Assembly (NCBI RefSeq): GCF_003730295.1
Contig: NZ_QTSZ01000022.1
Coordinates: 1 to 44,483 of the forward strand
Reading direction: 5' to 3'
From: Ornithinibacillus gellani
GTDB taxonomy: Bacteria; Bacillota; Bacilli; Bacillales; Amphibacillaceae
Length of the DNA: 44,483 nucleotides
Shown: in pieces, positions 1 to 8,971 of the stretch
Layout of the letters: every line of letters starts with the position of its first letter
Numbering within the stretch: position 1 is the stretch's first letter
Notes under the pieces: model-generated
What the model was told of the DNA's origin: nothing
What the model saw: only the letters and a program-made list of their open reading frames with translations
Databases searched by the model: none
Translations under genes and position numbers: made by a program

Positions 1-201
1 TATGATTTCACCAGCCAGAAGCCAGGTAAACAACAACTACCTGGCTATGCCGTAACAGGCTATCACACCCGCCCCTCCATATCAAATTGTATATCAGCAG
101 GGAATCGACTTAGTGCTTTATAATTTTGATTATATATTTCTGTCTAATCTGGTAAATATTGTAAATGTAATTTACACAGGATTATGGACTTGACTGATTT
201 T
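1..201. other. Intergenic start of window with one hairpin
   Basis: I see no gene here. A perfect 9-bp inverted repeat (AGCCAGGTA / TACCTGGCT, 20-46) has no T-tract on either side, so it is not a clear terminator. Bases 100-200 are very AT-rich. A gene ending left of the window cannot be excluded. Confidence 0.4.
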
Positions 202-588
202 TTATGTTTGTAAAAGAACGCGAAGCTTACTTACATCTAATCTTTCAATGCATGGATTTGTTTGCTCCGGACTGAAAACAAATGACCAAGGTGTCGATGT
301 GTGACCGTCGATGGAAAACGCTGGAGAGAAAGTACCGCTTGCCAAGCATGTATCCTCCTCATGGTAGACCGTCAACGAAAGCTCACGTAGAAAAAACGCT
401 TCTCCTGATCCATTTTGAATGAAAACAGTCAGAGATAATCCGCCATTTTTCTTGTAATTGACACGACAGGGGACAAGGGATAGTTGCTCGTCCGTATCCG
501 GTAATTGGTTAAAACATTGCTGATAAAAATCACGCTCTTTTGGATGTAGCTTCCTGTCCCATACCGGGTGGAATTGCAACTGTTGCAT
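202..588 (-). CDS. SLAP-domain protein
   Basis: A 128-residue protein without signal peptide or membrane segment. The pattern fits the SLAP domain of Bacillaceae: an N-terminal HPVWDRKLHPKE stretch, a central beta-rich part with 'FIQNGSGEAFFLREL' and 'LASGTF', and a late 'TPWSFVF'. The domain is named for S-layer-associated proteins, but stand-alone cytosolic copies have no established role. The start is placed at the ATG at 588 because GGAGGGG lies six bases before it; the in-frame ATG at 603 would put that ribosome site inside the gene. It is transcribed alone, divergent from fruR. Family assignment is from recall of the motif, so function stays open. Confidence 0.6.
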   Translation of the reverse strand: MQQLQFHPVWDRKLHPKERDFYQQCFNQLPDTDEQLSLVPCRVNYKKNGGLSLTVFIQNGSGEAFFLRELSLTVYHEEDTCLASGTFSPAFSIDGHTSTPWSFVFSPEQTNPCIERLDVSKLRVLLQT

Positions 589-617
589 GATGATCCCCTC
601 CATTAATTATTTCTTTT

Positions 618-646
618 ATCGTAACGAAATGGCGCTGGACTTGCAA
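618..646 (-). promoter_or_regulatory. Probable promoter of the SLAP-domain gene
   Basis: Read on the minus strand there is TTGCAA (646-641), a 17-base spacer and TACGAT (623-618), a sigma-A-like arrangement 30 bases before the start codon at 588. Confidence 0.45.
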
Positions 647-701
647 TGTTTGGCACCACTTATTTGGTAGACACAAAAGCAAATTGAAAGATAGAATTGA
701 A

Positions 702-742
702 TGATTATGATTGATTTTGATTAATAATGATTGTTTATGATT
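702..742 (+). promoter_or_regulatory. Phased TGATT repeats, possible FruR operator
   Basis: TGATT occurs at 702, 708, 712, 718, 728 and 738. The copies at 708, 718, 728 and 738 are exactly 10 bp apart, that is one helical turn, and the last one touches the -35 box of the fruR promoter. DeoR-family regulators often bind short direct repeats, so this is a reasonable autoregulatory operator for FruR; the assignment is inference. Confidence 0.45.
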
Positions 743-769
743 GAATTTTGAAAGCGTTTCACTTATAAT
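741..769 (+). promoter_or_regulatory. fruR-fruK-fruA promoter with cre-like site
   Basis: TTGAAT (741-746), 17-base spacer, TATAAT (764-769). The spacer holds TGAAAGCGTTTCA (749-761), a perfect palindrome around its centre that resembles the CcpA cre consensus but is one base shorter than the usual 14-mer. Carbon catabolite control of a fructose operon would be expected. Confidence 0.6.
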
Positions 770-812
770 GGGGTTAGAAAAACGGAACCAGTTGGATGGA
801 GGGAGAAGTGTC

Positions 813-1562
813 ATGTTAACGGTGGAGCGGCATCAGCGGATTTTACAGCTATTACAAGAAGCGAAAACGGTCAAAATTCATGAATTGGTGGAAATGTTAC
901 AGGCCTCGGAGTCAACGATACGAAGAGATTTGAGTCAATTGGAGAAGGAGGGAAAGTTAAAACGATTGCATGGCGGGGCAACATTATTTCAACGGAAAAG
1001 AGAAGAGCCTAGTCTCGTGGAAAAGGCCTCTAGAAAACTATCGGAAAAGAATACCATTGCAGCGTATGCGGCAAGTTTGGTGGAGCGTGGTGACTGCATC
1101 TATCTCGATGCTGGAACAACTGCCCATCAAATGATTGCACATTTAGATGCAGCAGATATTATCGTCGTAACGAATGGACTGAATCATGTGAAAGCACTTT
1201 TGGACAAAGGGATTGAAACCTATGTCATTGGTGGATATGTGAAGCCGCGAACGGAAGCATTTATTGGACAGGGAGCAATGAATAGCCTGCGACACTATCG
1301 ATTTGATAAGACGTTTATCGGTGTCAATGGTCTTCATCCAGCCTATGGGTATACGACTCCTGACCCGGAAGAGGCAGCCGTTAAAGCTTTGGCATTAGAG
1401 CAGGGGCAGGAAACCTATGTATTGGCAGACCATACTAAATTCTATGAAACTGCATTTTCCTTGATCGCTGATTTATCGACAGCAGTCATTTTAACAGATG
1501 GGGAAGTCGTCGAGGGGTTGGAAGACTTTCAGGAACATACGAAGGTGGTGACTATCAAATGA
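813..1562 (+). CDS. fruR: DeoR-family fructose operon regulator FruR
   Basis: A 249-residue DeoR-type repressor and first gene of the fructose operon. Residues about 18-55 form the winged helix-turn-helix, with 'ASESTIRRDLSQLEKEGKL' as recognition region followed by the family's 'RLHGGA' hinge. The rest is the sugar-phosphate sensing domain with 'DAGTTAHQM' and 'VIGGYVKPRTEAFIGQGA'; in this family fructose 1-phosphate is the usual inducer. The start at 813 is chosen because GGAGGGAG precedes it; longer in-frame starts from 741 would begin inside the promoter. The stop overlaps the fruK start as ATGA, so fruR and fruK are translationally coupled. Identity rests on the fold plus the fruK-fruA context. 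Confidence 0.9.
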   Translation: MLTVERHQRILQLLQEAKTVKIHELVEMLQASESTIRRDLSQLEKEGKLKRLHGGATLFQRKREEPSLVEKASRKLSEKNTIAAYAASLVERGDCIYLDAGTTAHQMIAHLDAADIIVVTNGLNHVKALLDKGIETYVIGGYVKPRTEAFIGQGAMNSLRHYRFDKTFIGVNGLHPAYGYTTPDPEEAAVKALALEQGQETYVLADHTKFYETAFSLIADLSTAVILTDGEVVEGLEDFQEHTKVVTIK

Positions 1563-2485
1563 TTTATACATGCACAATGAACCCGTCTGTAGATTATCAG
1601 GTGGCATCCGCATCCATTCAGCTCGGCACACTAAATCGGGTACAAGACACCGCTTTTTACCCGGGTGGGAAGGGAATCAATGTTTCGCGGGTGTTACAGC
1701 ATCTTGGGATGAAATCCATCGCACTGGGATTTACGGGTGGATTTACCGGAAACTTTATTCAAGAAAGCCTGCATCAAGCGGGGATTTTAACAGACTTCGT
1801 TCAACATGCGGGCCCGACACGGATTAATGTGAAATTGAAGACAGATGAGTCAGAAACCGAGATTAATGGAAGTGGTGCATTCATTACTGAAGCAGAACAG
1901 CAGCAGCTTGTCCAGAAAATAAAAGCATTAGATGAACGGGATTACCTCGTTATTTCTGGTAGTTTGCCAGCATCGGTTCCATTTCAACTCTATGAAGATA
2001 TGGTGAAGCAATGTAGTGCGAATGGCGTCAAACAAGTATTAGATATTCCCAGCCGTTCCTTGGTTGATTTATTAGTATATCGACCTTTCCTAATCAAGCC
2101 AAATATCGAGGAGTTAGGAGATATGCTTGGGAAGGACATCACGACAACAGCTGAAGCCATCTCAGGTGCAAAACAGCTTGTGAAACAAGGAGCTGTCCAT
2201 GTAATAGTATCGATGGGTGCCGCGGGTGCCATTCTAGTCAATCAGAACGGCGTCTGGCAGGCTGCCACACCAAAAGGGGAATTAAAGAGCTCGGTTGGTG
2301 CAGGAGACTCATTAGTAGCAGGTTTTTTAAGCACCTATATTCGTTGTGATGATATAAGTGAAGCCTTTCAGTATGGCGTGGCTTCCGGTTCAGCGACAGC
2401 CTTTTCAGATGATCTATGTACCAAACAGGAAGCAGATCGTTTATATCCACTGGTTCAAATAATGAATGGGGGGAAGGAATCATGA
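1559..2485 (+). CDS. fruK: 1-phosphofructokinase
   Basis: A 308-residue PfkB-family sugar kinase that phosphorylates fructose 1-phosphate, the product of the FruA transporter, to fructose 1,6-bisphosphate in the cytosol. Visible signatures are the N-terminal 'TMNPSVDY', the 'GGKGINVSR' substrate/ATP motif near residue 39 and the C-terminal PfkB signature 'VGAGDSLVAGF' that carries the catalytic Asp. Length is normal for the family. It overlaps fruR by four bases at its start and fruA by four bases at its end (ATGA both times), so the three genes form one tightly coupled operon. LacC (tagatose-6-P kinase) is a close relative, but the neighbours favour FruK. Confidence 0.93.
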   Translation: MIYTCTMNPSVDYQVASASIQLGTLNRVQDTAFYPGGKGINVSRVLQHLGMKSIALGFTGGFTGNFIQESLHQAGILTDFVQHAGPTRINVKLKTDESETEINGSGAFITEAEQQQLVQKIKALDERDYLVISGSLPASVPFQLYEDMVKQCSANGVKQVLDIPSRSLVDLLVYRPFLIKPNIEELGDMLGKDITTTAEAISGAKQLVKQGAVHVIVSMGAAGAILVNQNGVWQAATPKGELKSSVGAGDSLVAGFLSTYIRCDDISEAFQYGVASGSATAFSDDLCTKQEADRLYPLVQIMNGGKES

Positions 2486-4377
2486 AAATAACGGAATTAC
2501 TTGGTCGGGATACGATTATTTTGGCATTGGAATCAGACACGAAAGAGGCAGTAATTGGCGAGCTGGCTCAAAGACTGGATGAAGCTGGCAAGCTGACGGA
2601 TGTGGACTTATTTCAACAGGAAATTTGGAAACGGGAGCAACAAGGCTCTACCGGGATAGGAGAAGGGGTTGCCATTCCCCATGCAAAAACAAATGCGGTA
2701 AAAGTACCTGCTATCGTTTTTGGACGGTCGAAGCAAGGGATAGACTATGAAGCACTGGATCAGCAGCCCAGTCATTTGTTCTTCATGATTGCGGCGACAG
2801 AGGGTGCCAACAATGAACATCTGGATACATTAGCTAGACTATCTTCCATGCTGATGGATCCAGACTTCCGTAAGAAATTGCTGGAAGCAAAGGATGAAGC
2901 TGCTATTCTTGCACTGCTGGATACGGCTGAAAAGGAAAAAATACAGGATGAAGCACCAGCTGTATCACCAGTTGAAGATGAGACGGGTAAAAAGTTTATC
3001 TTAGCTGTTACGGCCTGCCCGACAGGGATTGCCCATACGTATATGGCCGCTGATTCTTTGAAGGCAAAAGCCGCAGAACTTGGCTATGAGATAAAAGTGG
3101 AAACAAGGGGCTCCGGTGGTGCAAAAAATGTTCTAACTGCAGCAGATATCGAGCGTGCAGACGGCGTAATTGTTGCCGCAGATACAAAGGTGGATATGGA
3201 GCGATTTGCTGGGAAACGTCTACTAGAAACTGGTGTGGCCGATGGTATTCGTAAACCTGCAGAATTACTGAACAAGATCGTGACGGAGGAAGCATCAATC
3301 TATCAGCCTAGCAGCCAGGGGAACACGGGGCAAAGAAATGCGGAAGGAAAACCGCAGCAGAATGCTTTTTATCGTCATCTGATGAATGGTGTTTCCCATA
3401 TGCTTCCATTTGTCGTTGGAGGCGGAATTTTAATTGCAATCGGTTTCTTATTCGGTATTGAATCACATGTACCTGGCAATGCAGCATATAATCGATTTGC
3501 CGAGGCGCTGAATACGATTGGTGGTGGCAATGCATTTGGTCTGATGATCCCGGTGTTGGCGGGCTTTATTGCCATGAGTATTGCTGATAGACCAGGTCTT
3601 GCACCAGGTATGGTCGGTGGATTCATGGCAGCCCAGGGTGACTCAGGTTTCATCGGTGGAATTATTGCTGGCTTTTTAGCTGGATACATTGTAATTGGAT
3701 TAAAAAAGGTCATGCAAAATTTACCACAATCCATTGAAGGCATCAAAACGATTCTGCTTTATCCGTTGCTAAGTATTTTTCTAACTGGGATGATCATGTT
3801 CTTCGTTGTCGAGAAGCCAGTCGGTGCATTTAATACAGCACTTGGCAGCTGGCTGGAGGGAATGGGGACGTCTAATGCTATTTTGCTCGGGCTCATTCTA
3901 GGTGGAATGATGGCAGTAGATATGGGGGGCCCGATTAACAAAGCTGCTTACACCTTTGGGATTGCCATGATTGCGGATGGTATTTTACTACCGCATGCAG
4001 CGATCATGGCAGGCGGTATGGTGCCGCCATTGGGAATCGCACTGGCAACAACCTTTTTCAGCAAAAAATTTACGAAACAGGAAAGAGATGCTGGTAAAAC
4101 CAATTATATTATGGGAGCATCGTTTATTACAGAGGGAGCGATTCCCTTTGCGGCGGCTGACCCTGGTCGAGTGATTCCGGCAGCAGTCGTTGGATCTGCC
4201 GTAGCAGGCGGGCTGTCCATGTTCTTCCATATTGGATTACCCGCACCACATGGCGGCGTATTTGTCATTCCTATCATTGAAGGAAATCCATTCTTATATT
4301 TGTTAGCAATTGCCATTGGTTCAGCAGTAACCGCAATCATGCTTGGCGTATTAAAAAAGGACAAAACAGTCAGTTAA
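2482..4377 (+). CDS. fruA: Fructose PTS transporter EIIABC
   Basis: A 631-residue fructose-specific phosphotransferase permease that imports fructose and delivers it as fructose 1-phosphate. Domain order is EIIA (1-150, phosphorylated His67 in 'GVAIPHAK'), EIIB (about 170-270, Cys179 in 'VTACPTGIAHTY') and EIIC (about 290-628, multi-spanning membrane domain with 'GGPINKAAYTFG' and 'ITEGAIPFAA'). The start at 2482 is preceded by GGGGGGAAGG; an in-frame start upstream at 2416 would lie deep in fruK. Gene order A-B-C in one chain is the usual Bacillus arrangement. A strong terminator follows directly. Confidence 0.95.
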   Translation: MKITELLGRDTIILALESDTKEAVIGELAQRLDEAGKLTDVDLFQQEIWKREQQGSTGIGEGVAIPHAKTNAVKVPAIVFGRSKQGIDYEALDQQPSHLFFMIAATEGANNEHLDTLARLSSMLMDPDFRKKLLEAKDEAAILALLDTAEKEKIQDEAPAVSPVEDETGKKFILAVTACPTGIAHTYMAADSLKAKAAELGYEIKVETRGSGGAKNVLTAADIERADGVIVAADTKVDMERFAGKRLLETGVADGIRKPAELLNKIVTEEASIYQPSSQGNTGQRNAEGKPQQNAFYRHLMNGVSHMLPFVVGGGILIAIGFLFGIESHVPGNAAYNRFAEALNTIGGGNAFGLMIPVLAGFIAMSIADRPGLAPGMVGGFMAAQGDSGFIGGIIAGFLAGYIVIGLKKVMQNLPQSIEGIKTILLYPLLSIFLTGMIMFFVVEKPVGAFNTALGSWLEGMGTSNAILLGLILGGMMAVDMGGPINKAAYTFGIAMIADGILLPHAAIMAGGMVPPLGIALATTFFSKKFTKQERDAGKTNYIMGASFITEGAIPFAAADPGRVIPAAVVGSAVAGGLSMFFHIGLPAPHGGVFVIPIIEGNPFLYLLAIAIGSAVTAIMLGVLKKDKTVS

Positions 4378-4392
4378 GCTTTGATCCAATGG

Positions 4393-4435
4393 AAACCTCC
4401 ATCCCGTGCCAGTCACGGTGCCTGGAGGTTTTTTA
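4393..4435 (+). terminator. fru operon terminator
   Basis: AAACCTCCA pairs with TGGAGGTTT around a loop that itself contains CCGTG / CACGG, followed by a run of T. It lies 16 bases after the fruA stop. Confidence 0.9.
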
Positions 4436-4475
4436 ATGTGATGAAGTTCCCGATTACGCACGAATCATGCATGTA

Positions 4476-4504
4476 TTGTTCATTCCAACGAAGTGACGTA
4501 TAAT
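4476..4504 (+). promoter_or_regulatory. Promoter of hybrid sensor kinase gene
   Basis: TTGTTC (4476-4481), 17-base spacer, TATAAT (4499-4504), 53 bases before the start at 4557. The -10 box is perfect and the -35 box is half-matched. Confidence 0.55.
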
Positions 4505-4556
4505 AGAAAAAATGGGTTTCGGAAAATTCTCACTTTAATGCGAGAGGATGTGAGTC

Positions 4557-7500
4557 ATGAAGTACATGCGCTTATTGGCTATGATATTTGTCATTCATTT
4601 GATTGTCCTTCTGCTTCCAGCCTCTTTTCTCGCAAAAGGTGCTGAAACTGCAGACCTGATTCATCTGCCTTCCGATACGAAAAAAGTACATATTCGTGAT
4701 GATTTATTTATATTGGAGGATAAGCATGGTGAATGGGAACTGGATGATGTGATGAAGGAGCCCTTGGCAGATCAATTTGAACGTAATCATGCAGGTACGC
4801 CAAACTTCGGATACACGTCATCGTCGTATTGGGCCCATTTCACGATAAAAAATGATACAGATATTACTTCAAGAATATTAGAAGTCGCCTATGCACCGCT
4901 TCATGAGTTTGATGTATATGTTCTACGTGGGGGACAGGTGGATGAAGTCCATTATATGGGCGCCAAATATCCCTTCCATACACGTGAATTCGCCAATCCG
5001 GAGTTTGCCTTTTCGTTTGTGATTCATCAACAGGAGGAATTGACCTTCTACATTCGCTTTCGCACAGATGGCTCCATGCAAATGCCTATCCATATATGGG
5101 AAAAATCTGGTTATACATTAAATAAACAGCTAAGCTTTCTATCGATGGGACTATTTTATGGAATCATGGGTGTCATGGCAGTGTATAATTTATTTTTATA
5201 TTTTTCTTTACGGCATCGAAGTTATTTATATTATGTGCTTGTCATTTGTACGACCAGCTTCACGAATTTAACGTTGAATGGACTTGCTTACCAATTCTTT
5301 TGGCCGGATGCACCGTGGTGGAATACGAGGTCAATCGTTTTCTTTATGTGTCTGGGCTGTATTTTTGCTTTGTTTTTTGCGAATAGCTTTTTAGAATTTG
5401 ATAAAAATTTGCCCACTGGGAAGAAGCTGCTTTGGCCAATTTTAGGCTTTAATGGCTTTAATTTGCTGCTTTGTTTTATTTCTTATCAGCTGGCGCTCCA
5501 ATTGATGGTTATTGGCCTGTCGAGCATGGTGTTATTTGTATTGGTGTCCGGAGCGATTTGCTGGACGAGGGGGGCAAGACAAGCAAGGTTTTTCATTTTG
5601 GCTTGGTTTGTGTTTTTAGTGGGCGTATTGATGTCACTGCTTGCTGATTCGGGATTATTGCCACTTACTTTTATTACGAGAAATATTTGGCAGGTATCGG
5701 CAGTTTTTGAAGTGGTCCTATTATCTTTGGCACTTGCCGATCGGATTAATATATTGCGTGCGGAAAAAAAGGAAGCCGTGATGCGCGCGCAAGAAAATCA
5801 ATTGCTAGCCGTCGAGAATTTGAAACGGTCAGATGAATTAAAGGATGAATTTTTAGCGATTACTTCCCATGAATTGCGAACGCCTTTATACGGGATCATT
5901 GGTCTCGCACAATCTCTTACAGATGGGGTAGCTGGGACGGTCACACCAGTGATGAAAAAAAATTTAGAGTTAATTGTTGCCAGTGGTCGCAGGCTGACAG
6001 GCTTGGTCAATGACTTACTTGATTTTTCCAAGCTAAAGCATGGAGCGATGGATATTAAGCTACAGCCGATTCGGTTAAAGGAATTGGTGGATGTTCTCCT
6101 ACCGATGTGCAAGCAGCTGTTACATGGCAAGCAAATATCAATACACAATCAAATTGATGAACATTTTCCACCGATTATTGCCGATCAAAACCGGTTCATT
6201 CAGATGCTCTACAATCTAATTGGGAATGCTATCAAATACACCGATGCTGGAGAAGTTACCATATCAGCAACACAAACAGAACACGCCCATAAAATTCATG
6301 TATCTGATACGGGAAAAGGGTTAACCGATGAAGAGATGGCGATTATTTTTGAACCTTTTCGCCAAGTTTCTAATTCCGTATCGCGTGATTTCGGTGGTAC
6401 AGGCATCGGAATTAATATTACCAAGCAATTAATTGAGCTGCATGGTGGCAAATTAGAAGTTCAATCGGTGCCAGGAAAGGGATCCATCTTTACATTAACC
6501 TTTCCAAAGACATTGCGTGATGCAGTAGGGATGGAGCAAGGTACTGCAACCTTACCGACCATGCTGGAACAGGTAGAAGGGCTAGACCTTGAGGTGTCTA
6601 CACCAAAGGATCAGCCGAAGAAAAAACGTGGTCGAATATTGGTTGCTGATGATGAGTTTGTGAACCTGCAAGTACTATTGAATCAACTGTCTATGGAAGG
6701 ATATGAGGTATTTTCAGCTACCAATGGCGCGGACGTATTGAAGCTTGTGGACACAACATCAATCGACTTGGTTATTTTAGATATCATGATGCCGCATATG
6801 TCAGGCTTTGAGGTTTGTTCCAAGCTCCGTGAAACATATACCCTGACTGAGCTTCCAATTTTAATGCTGACGGCAAAAAACCAAATCAAAGATAAGCTCA
6901 CTTCCTTTGAGGCGGGAGCGAATGATTATTTGACGAAGCCATGTGATAAAGGCGAGCTGCTCTCCCGGGTGGAAACGTTAATTAGTTTACGAAGGCTAAC
7001 GAGTGAAATGGCGACGTTAAACGAGGAATTGCAGCGGTTGAATGAATCCTTGGAGCAAAAAGTAAAATTACGAACGAAAGAGCTCGTGATTTCTAATGAA
7101 AAACTATCCAATGCCAATGAAAGTTTACGGGAGATGGAGGAAAGCAGGACCCAATTATTTTCCAGTATCACACATGAAATTGGCACTCCAATTACATTGA
7201 TTCAAAGCTATTTTCAGGCGGTAAATGAAGGATTAATTCAAAAAAACAATCCCCATTACCTGCACATGATTAATAATAAATTGGTTGTGCTGGAGCGGTT
7301 GACATCCGATCTATTTGATTTGGCTGTATTAAAGACTGGAAAAATGGGTTTTAGCTTTCAGTTGGTGCCCTTGGCAGCGTGGTGGCAGCAAGCGGTGGAT
7401 GTCGCCAGGGCAGATATTGAGCAGTCTGGCAGGACGTTTGTCTACCCGGAGAAACTACCAGAACCTTTAGATACGCATGATTGGCAGCTATCGATTGATG

Positions 7501-7862
7501 GAGACCGGATGAATCAGCTGATGCTTAATTTAATTTGGAATGCCATGAAGCATACGTCGGAAGCGACTGGAACGATTGAATTGAAGATGAACTATACATT
7601 GCAGACGGCTAGAGATCCAGACCACCCGGGAATTGTCATTGGTATATGTGACAATGGCAGAGGCATCAAAGCAGAAGCGATACCACACTTATTTGAGCGA
7701 TATTATAAAGTAGATGACGTACAGGAGGAGACGGTAAAAGGGACTGGTTTAGGTTTAGCCATCGTAAAGGAGATCGTCCAAGCACATAATGGCAGTATCA
7801 AGGTAGAAAGCAAACCACATATCGGTACCAGTTTTTATATAGAATTACCTTTATTTTCATAG
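4557..7862 (+). CDS. 7TM-DISM hybrid sensor kinase with two kinase cores
   Basis: An 1101-residue membrane signalling protein. A signal peptide (1-27) is followed by an extracellular jelly-roll sensor of the 7TMR-DISM extracellular type (about 35-185), which in this family is thought to bind carbohydrate-like ligands, then seven membrane helices (about 190-400). Next come a first HisKA/HATPase core with His438 in 'TSHELRTP' and ATP-lid motifs 'DTGKGL' and 'GGTGIGI', a receiver domain (about 680-800, phospho-acceptor Asp742 in 'LDIMMP'), a coiled coil (about 805-860), and a second HisKA/HATPase core with His873 in 'THEIGTP' and 'GTGLGLAI'. The second box is HEIGTP instead of HELRTP. No partner response regulator is adjacent, so the output is unknown. 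It has its own promoter and stands alone. Confidence 0.88.
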   Translation: MKYMRLLAMIFVIHLIVLLLPASFLAKGAETADLIHLPSDTKKVHIRDDLFILEDKHGEWELDDVMKEPLADQFERNHAGTPNFGYTSSSYWAHFTIKNDTDITSRILEVAYAPLHEFDVYVLRGGQVDEVHYMGAKYPFHTREFANPEFAFSFVIHQQEELTFYIRFRTDGSMQMPIHIWEKSGYTLNKQLSFLSMGLFYGIMGVMAVYNLFLYFSLRHRSYLYYVLVICTTSFTNLTLNGLAYQFFWPDAPWWNTRSIVFFMCLGCIFALFFANSFLEFDKNLPTGKKLLWPILGFNGFNLLLCFISYQLALQLMVIGLSSMVLFVLVSGAICWTRGARQARFFILAWFVFLVGVLMSLLADSGLLPLTFITRNIWQVSAVFEVVLLSLALADRINILRAEKKEAVMRAQENQLLAVENLKRSDELKDEFLAITSHELRTPLYGIIGLAQSLTDGVAGTVTPVMKKNLELIVASGRRLTGLVNDLLDFSKLKHGAMDIKLQPIRLKELVDVLLPMCKQLLHGKQISIHNQIDEHFPPIIADQNRFIQMLYNLIGNAIKYTDAGEVTISATQTEHAHKIHVSDTGKGLTDEEMAIIFEPFRQVSNSVSRDFGGTGIGINITKQLIELHGGKLEVQSVPGKGSIFTLTFPKTLRDAVGMEQGTATLPTMLEQVEGLDLEVSTPKDQPKKKRGRILVADDEFVNLQVLLNQLSMEGYEVFSATNGADVLKLVDTTSIDLVILDIMMPHMSGFEVCSKLRETYTLTELPILMLTAKNQIKDKLTSFEAGANDYLTKPCDKGELLSRVETLISLRRLTSEMATLNEELQRLNESLEQKVKLRTKELVISNEKLSNANESLREMEESRTQLFSSITHEIGTPITLIQSYFQAVNEGLIQKNNPHYLHMINNKLVVLERLTSDLFDLAVLKTGKMGFSFQLVPLAAWWQQAVDVARADIEQSGRTFVYPEKLPEPLDTHDWQLSIDGDRMNQLMLNLIWNAMKHTSEATGTIELKMNYTLQTARDPDHPGIVIGICDNGRGIKAEAIPHLFERYYKVDDVQEETVKGTGLGLAIVKEIVQAHNGSIKVESKPHIGTSFYIELPLFS

Positions 7863-7864
7863 AA

Positions 7865-8173
7865 TGAAACTTCAATCCGTGGGTGTTTTCGCCCTTCCCC
7901 CACGGATTGTTAGTTGAACCAATCAGGCCTTACTGGCTGTTGCCCCCGCTTACAATTCTAGTTATTAGAAAAAATGGTTGAAGTGGGGGGTCTTACAGCC
8001 AGTTAATCTGTGATAAAGTGAAACTTCAATCCGTGGGTGTTTTCGCCCTTCCCCCACGGATTGTTAGTTGAACCAATCAGGCCTTTACTGGCTGTTGCCC
8101 CCGCTTACAATTCTAGTTATTAGAAAAAATGGTTGAAGTGAGGGGGTCTTACAGCCAGTTAATCTGTGATAAA
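7865..8173. repeat. Tandem duplication of a ~154 bp hairpin-forming unit
   Basis: Unit 1 is 7865-8017 and unit 2 is 8019-8173; they differ by two single-base insertions (an extra T in CCTTTAC, one base in the G-run). Each unit holds one strong stem, AATCCGTGGG / CCCACGGATT, and a longer one, ACTGGCTGT with CCCCC pairing with GGGGG and ACAGCCAGT. No terminal inverted repeats, ORF or target duplication are visible. It fills the space between the convergent kinase and HAD genes and might serve as a transcription barrier. Confidence 0.85.
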
Positions 8174-8194
8174 CATGACAAGCTCCCTGGGATA

Positions 8195-8860
8195 TTATGC
8201 ACTGATAATGTCCCAGGAGCGTTGAATGGCTATTTCCTCCAACTTTTGATCAGGCTGCACTGCTACAGGATTACCAACCAATTCTAGTACGGACAAATCG
8301 GACAAGCTGTCTGCATATGCAAAGCTATTTTCCCAATCTATCTCCATCCCTTGTAAGGCGGCTTCTATTTGTTTATTTTTTCGAATGCCTTGAATATGAT
8401 AGATCGGTTTGGAAACATCAATCCCTTGGTCATCTAATGGGATGTCCGTACCAATAATGCAGTCGAATGGATAGGCTTGCAATGCATCCTTTAATAAAGT
8501 AGTAAAGGCACCTGAGACGAGCATGATATGAATACCGTCCTGATGATGCTGATGAATCCTTTCCACCACTTGCGGATTGAAATGAGACACCATTTTATTG
8601 GCCGCCTCGGAAAAAAATGCTGCAAGCTGATTGGTTGATAATGGGGCAAGGTTACTTGCGTAAATTTGCATCGAACGTTCCCTCATTTTCCCCTCGGGAA
8701 GTAGCTTCAGCTTATAGCTTATATAACGCGGCAATATGCGACGGAAAAAACGTCCATAATATTGACGATGATTGGGGTGGGTTTTCAGATGCTTCATTAA
8801 TAGTGGAAACGTTTCCCCAGCATAAATTGTCCCATCGAAATCAAAAATAGCAACCTTCAT
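8195..8860 (-). CDS. HAD-superfamily (IB type) phosphatase
   Basis: A 221-residue cytosolic phosphatase of the phosphoserine-phosphatase-like HAD subfamily IB. Motif I is FDFDGT with nucleophile Asp7 and Asp9, motif II is the Ser in 'MLVSGAF', and motif IV is 'YADSLSDLSVLEL' with the metal-binding Asp. A helical cap lies between. The start at 8860 is set by AAAGGAG eight bases upstream; the frame stays open to 8989 but those codons overlap the divergent gene's start and have no ribosome site. The substrate cannot be told from sequence. It shares a 111-bp divergent control region with the MBL-fold gene. Confidence 0.8.
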   Translation of the reverse strand: MKVAIFDFDGTIYAGETFPLLMKHLKTHPNHRQYYGRFFRRILPRYISYKLKLLPEGKMRERSMQIYASNLAPLSTNQLAAFFSEAANKMVSHFNPQVVERIHQHHQDGIHIMLVSGAFTTLLKDALQAYPFDCIIGTDIPLDDQGIDVSKPIYHIQGIRKNKQIEAALQGMEIDWENSFAYADSLSDLSVLELVGNPVAVQPDQKLEEIAIQRSWDIISA

Positions 8861-8971
8861 TTGGAGCTCCTTTCGTTGACTTATTCCATCCATCATATCA
8901 ATTTTTGATAGAATATGAAATGAAGATAGAAATAACCGATACATATTTTTTCGAAAAACGGGGGATGCGGA

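Noticed and set aside
7865-8173. MITE or small insertion sequence
   Set aside because: The duplicated unit has no terminal inverted repeats or target-site duplication; tandem duplication explains it better.
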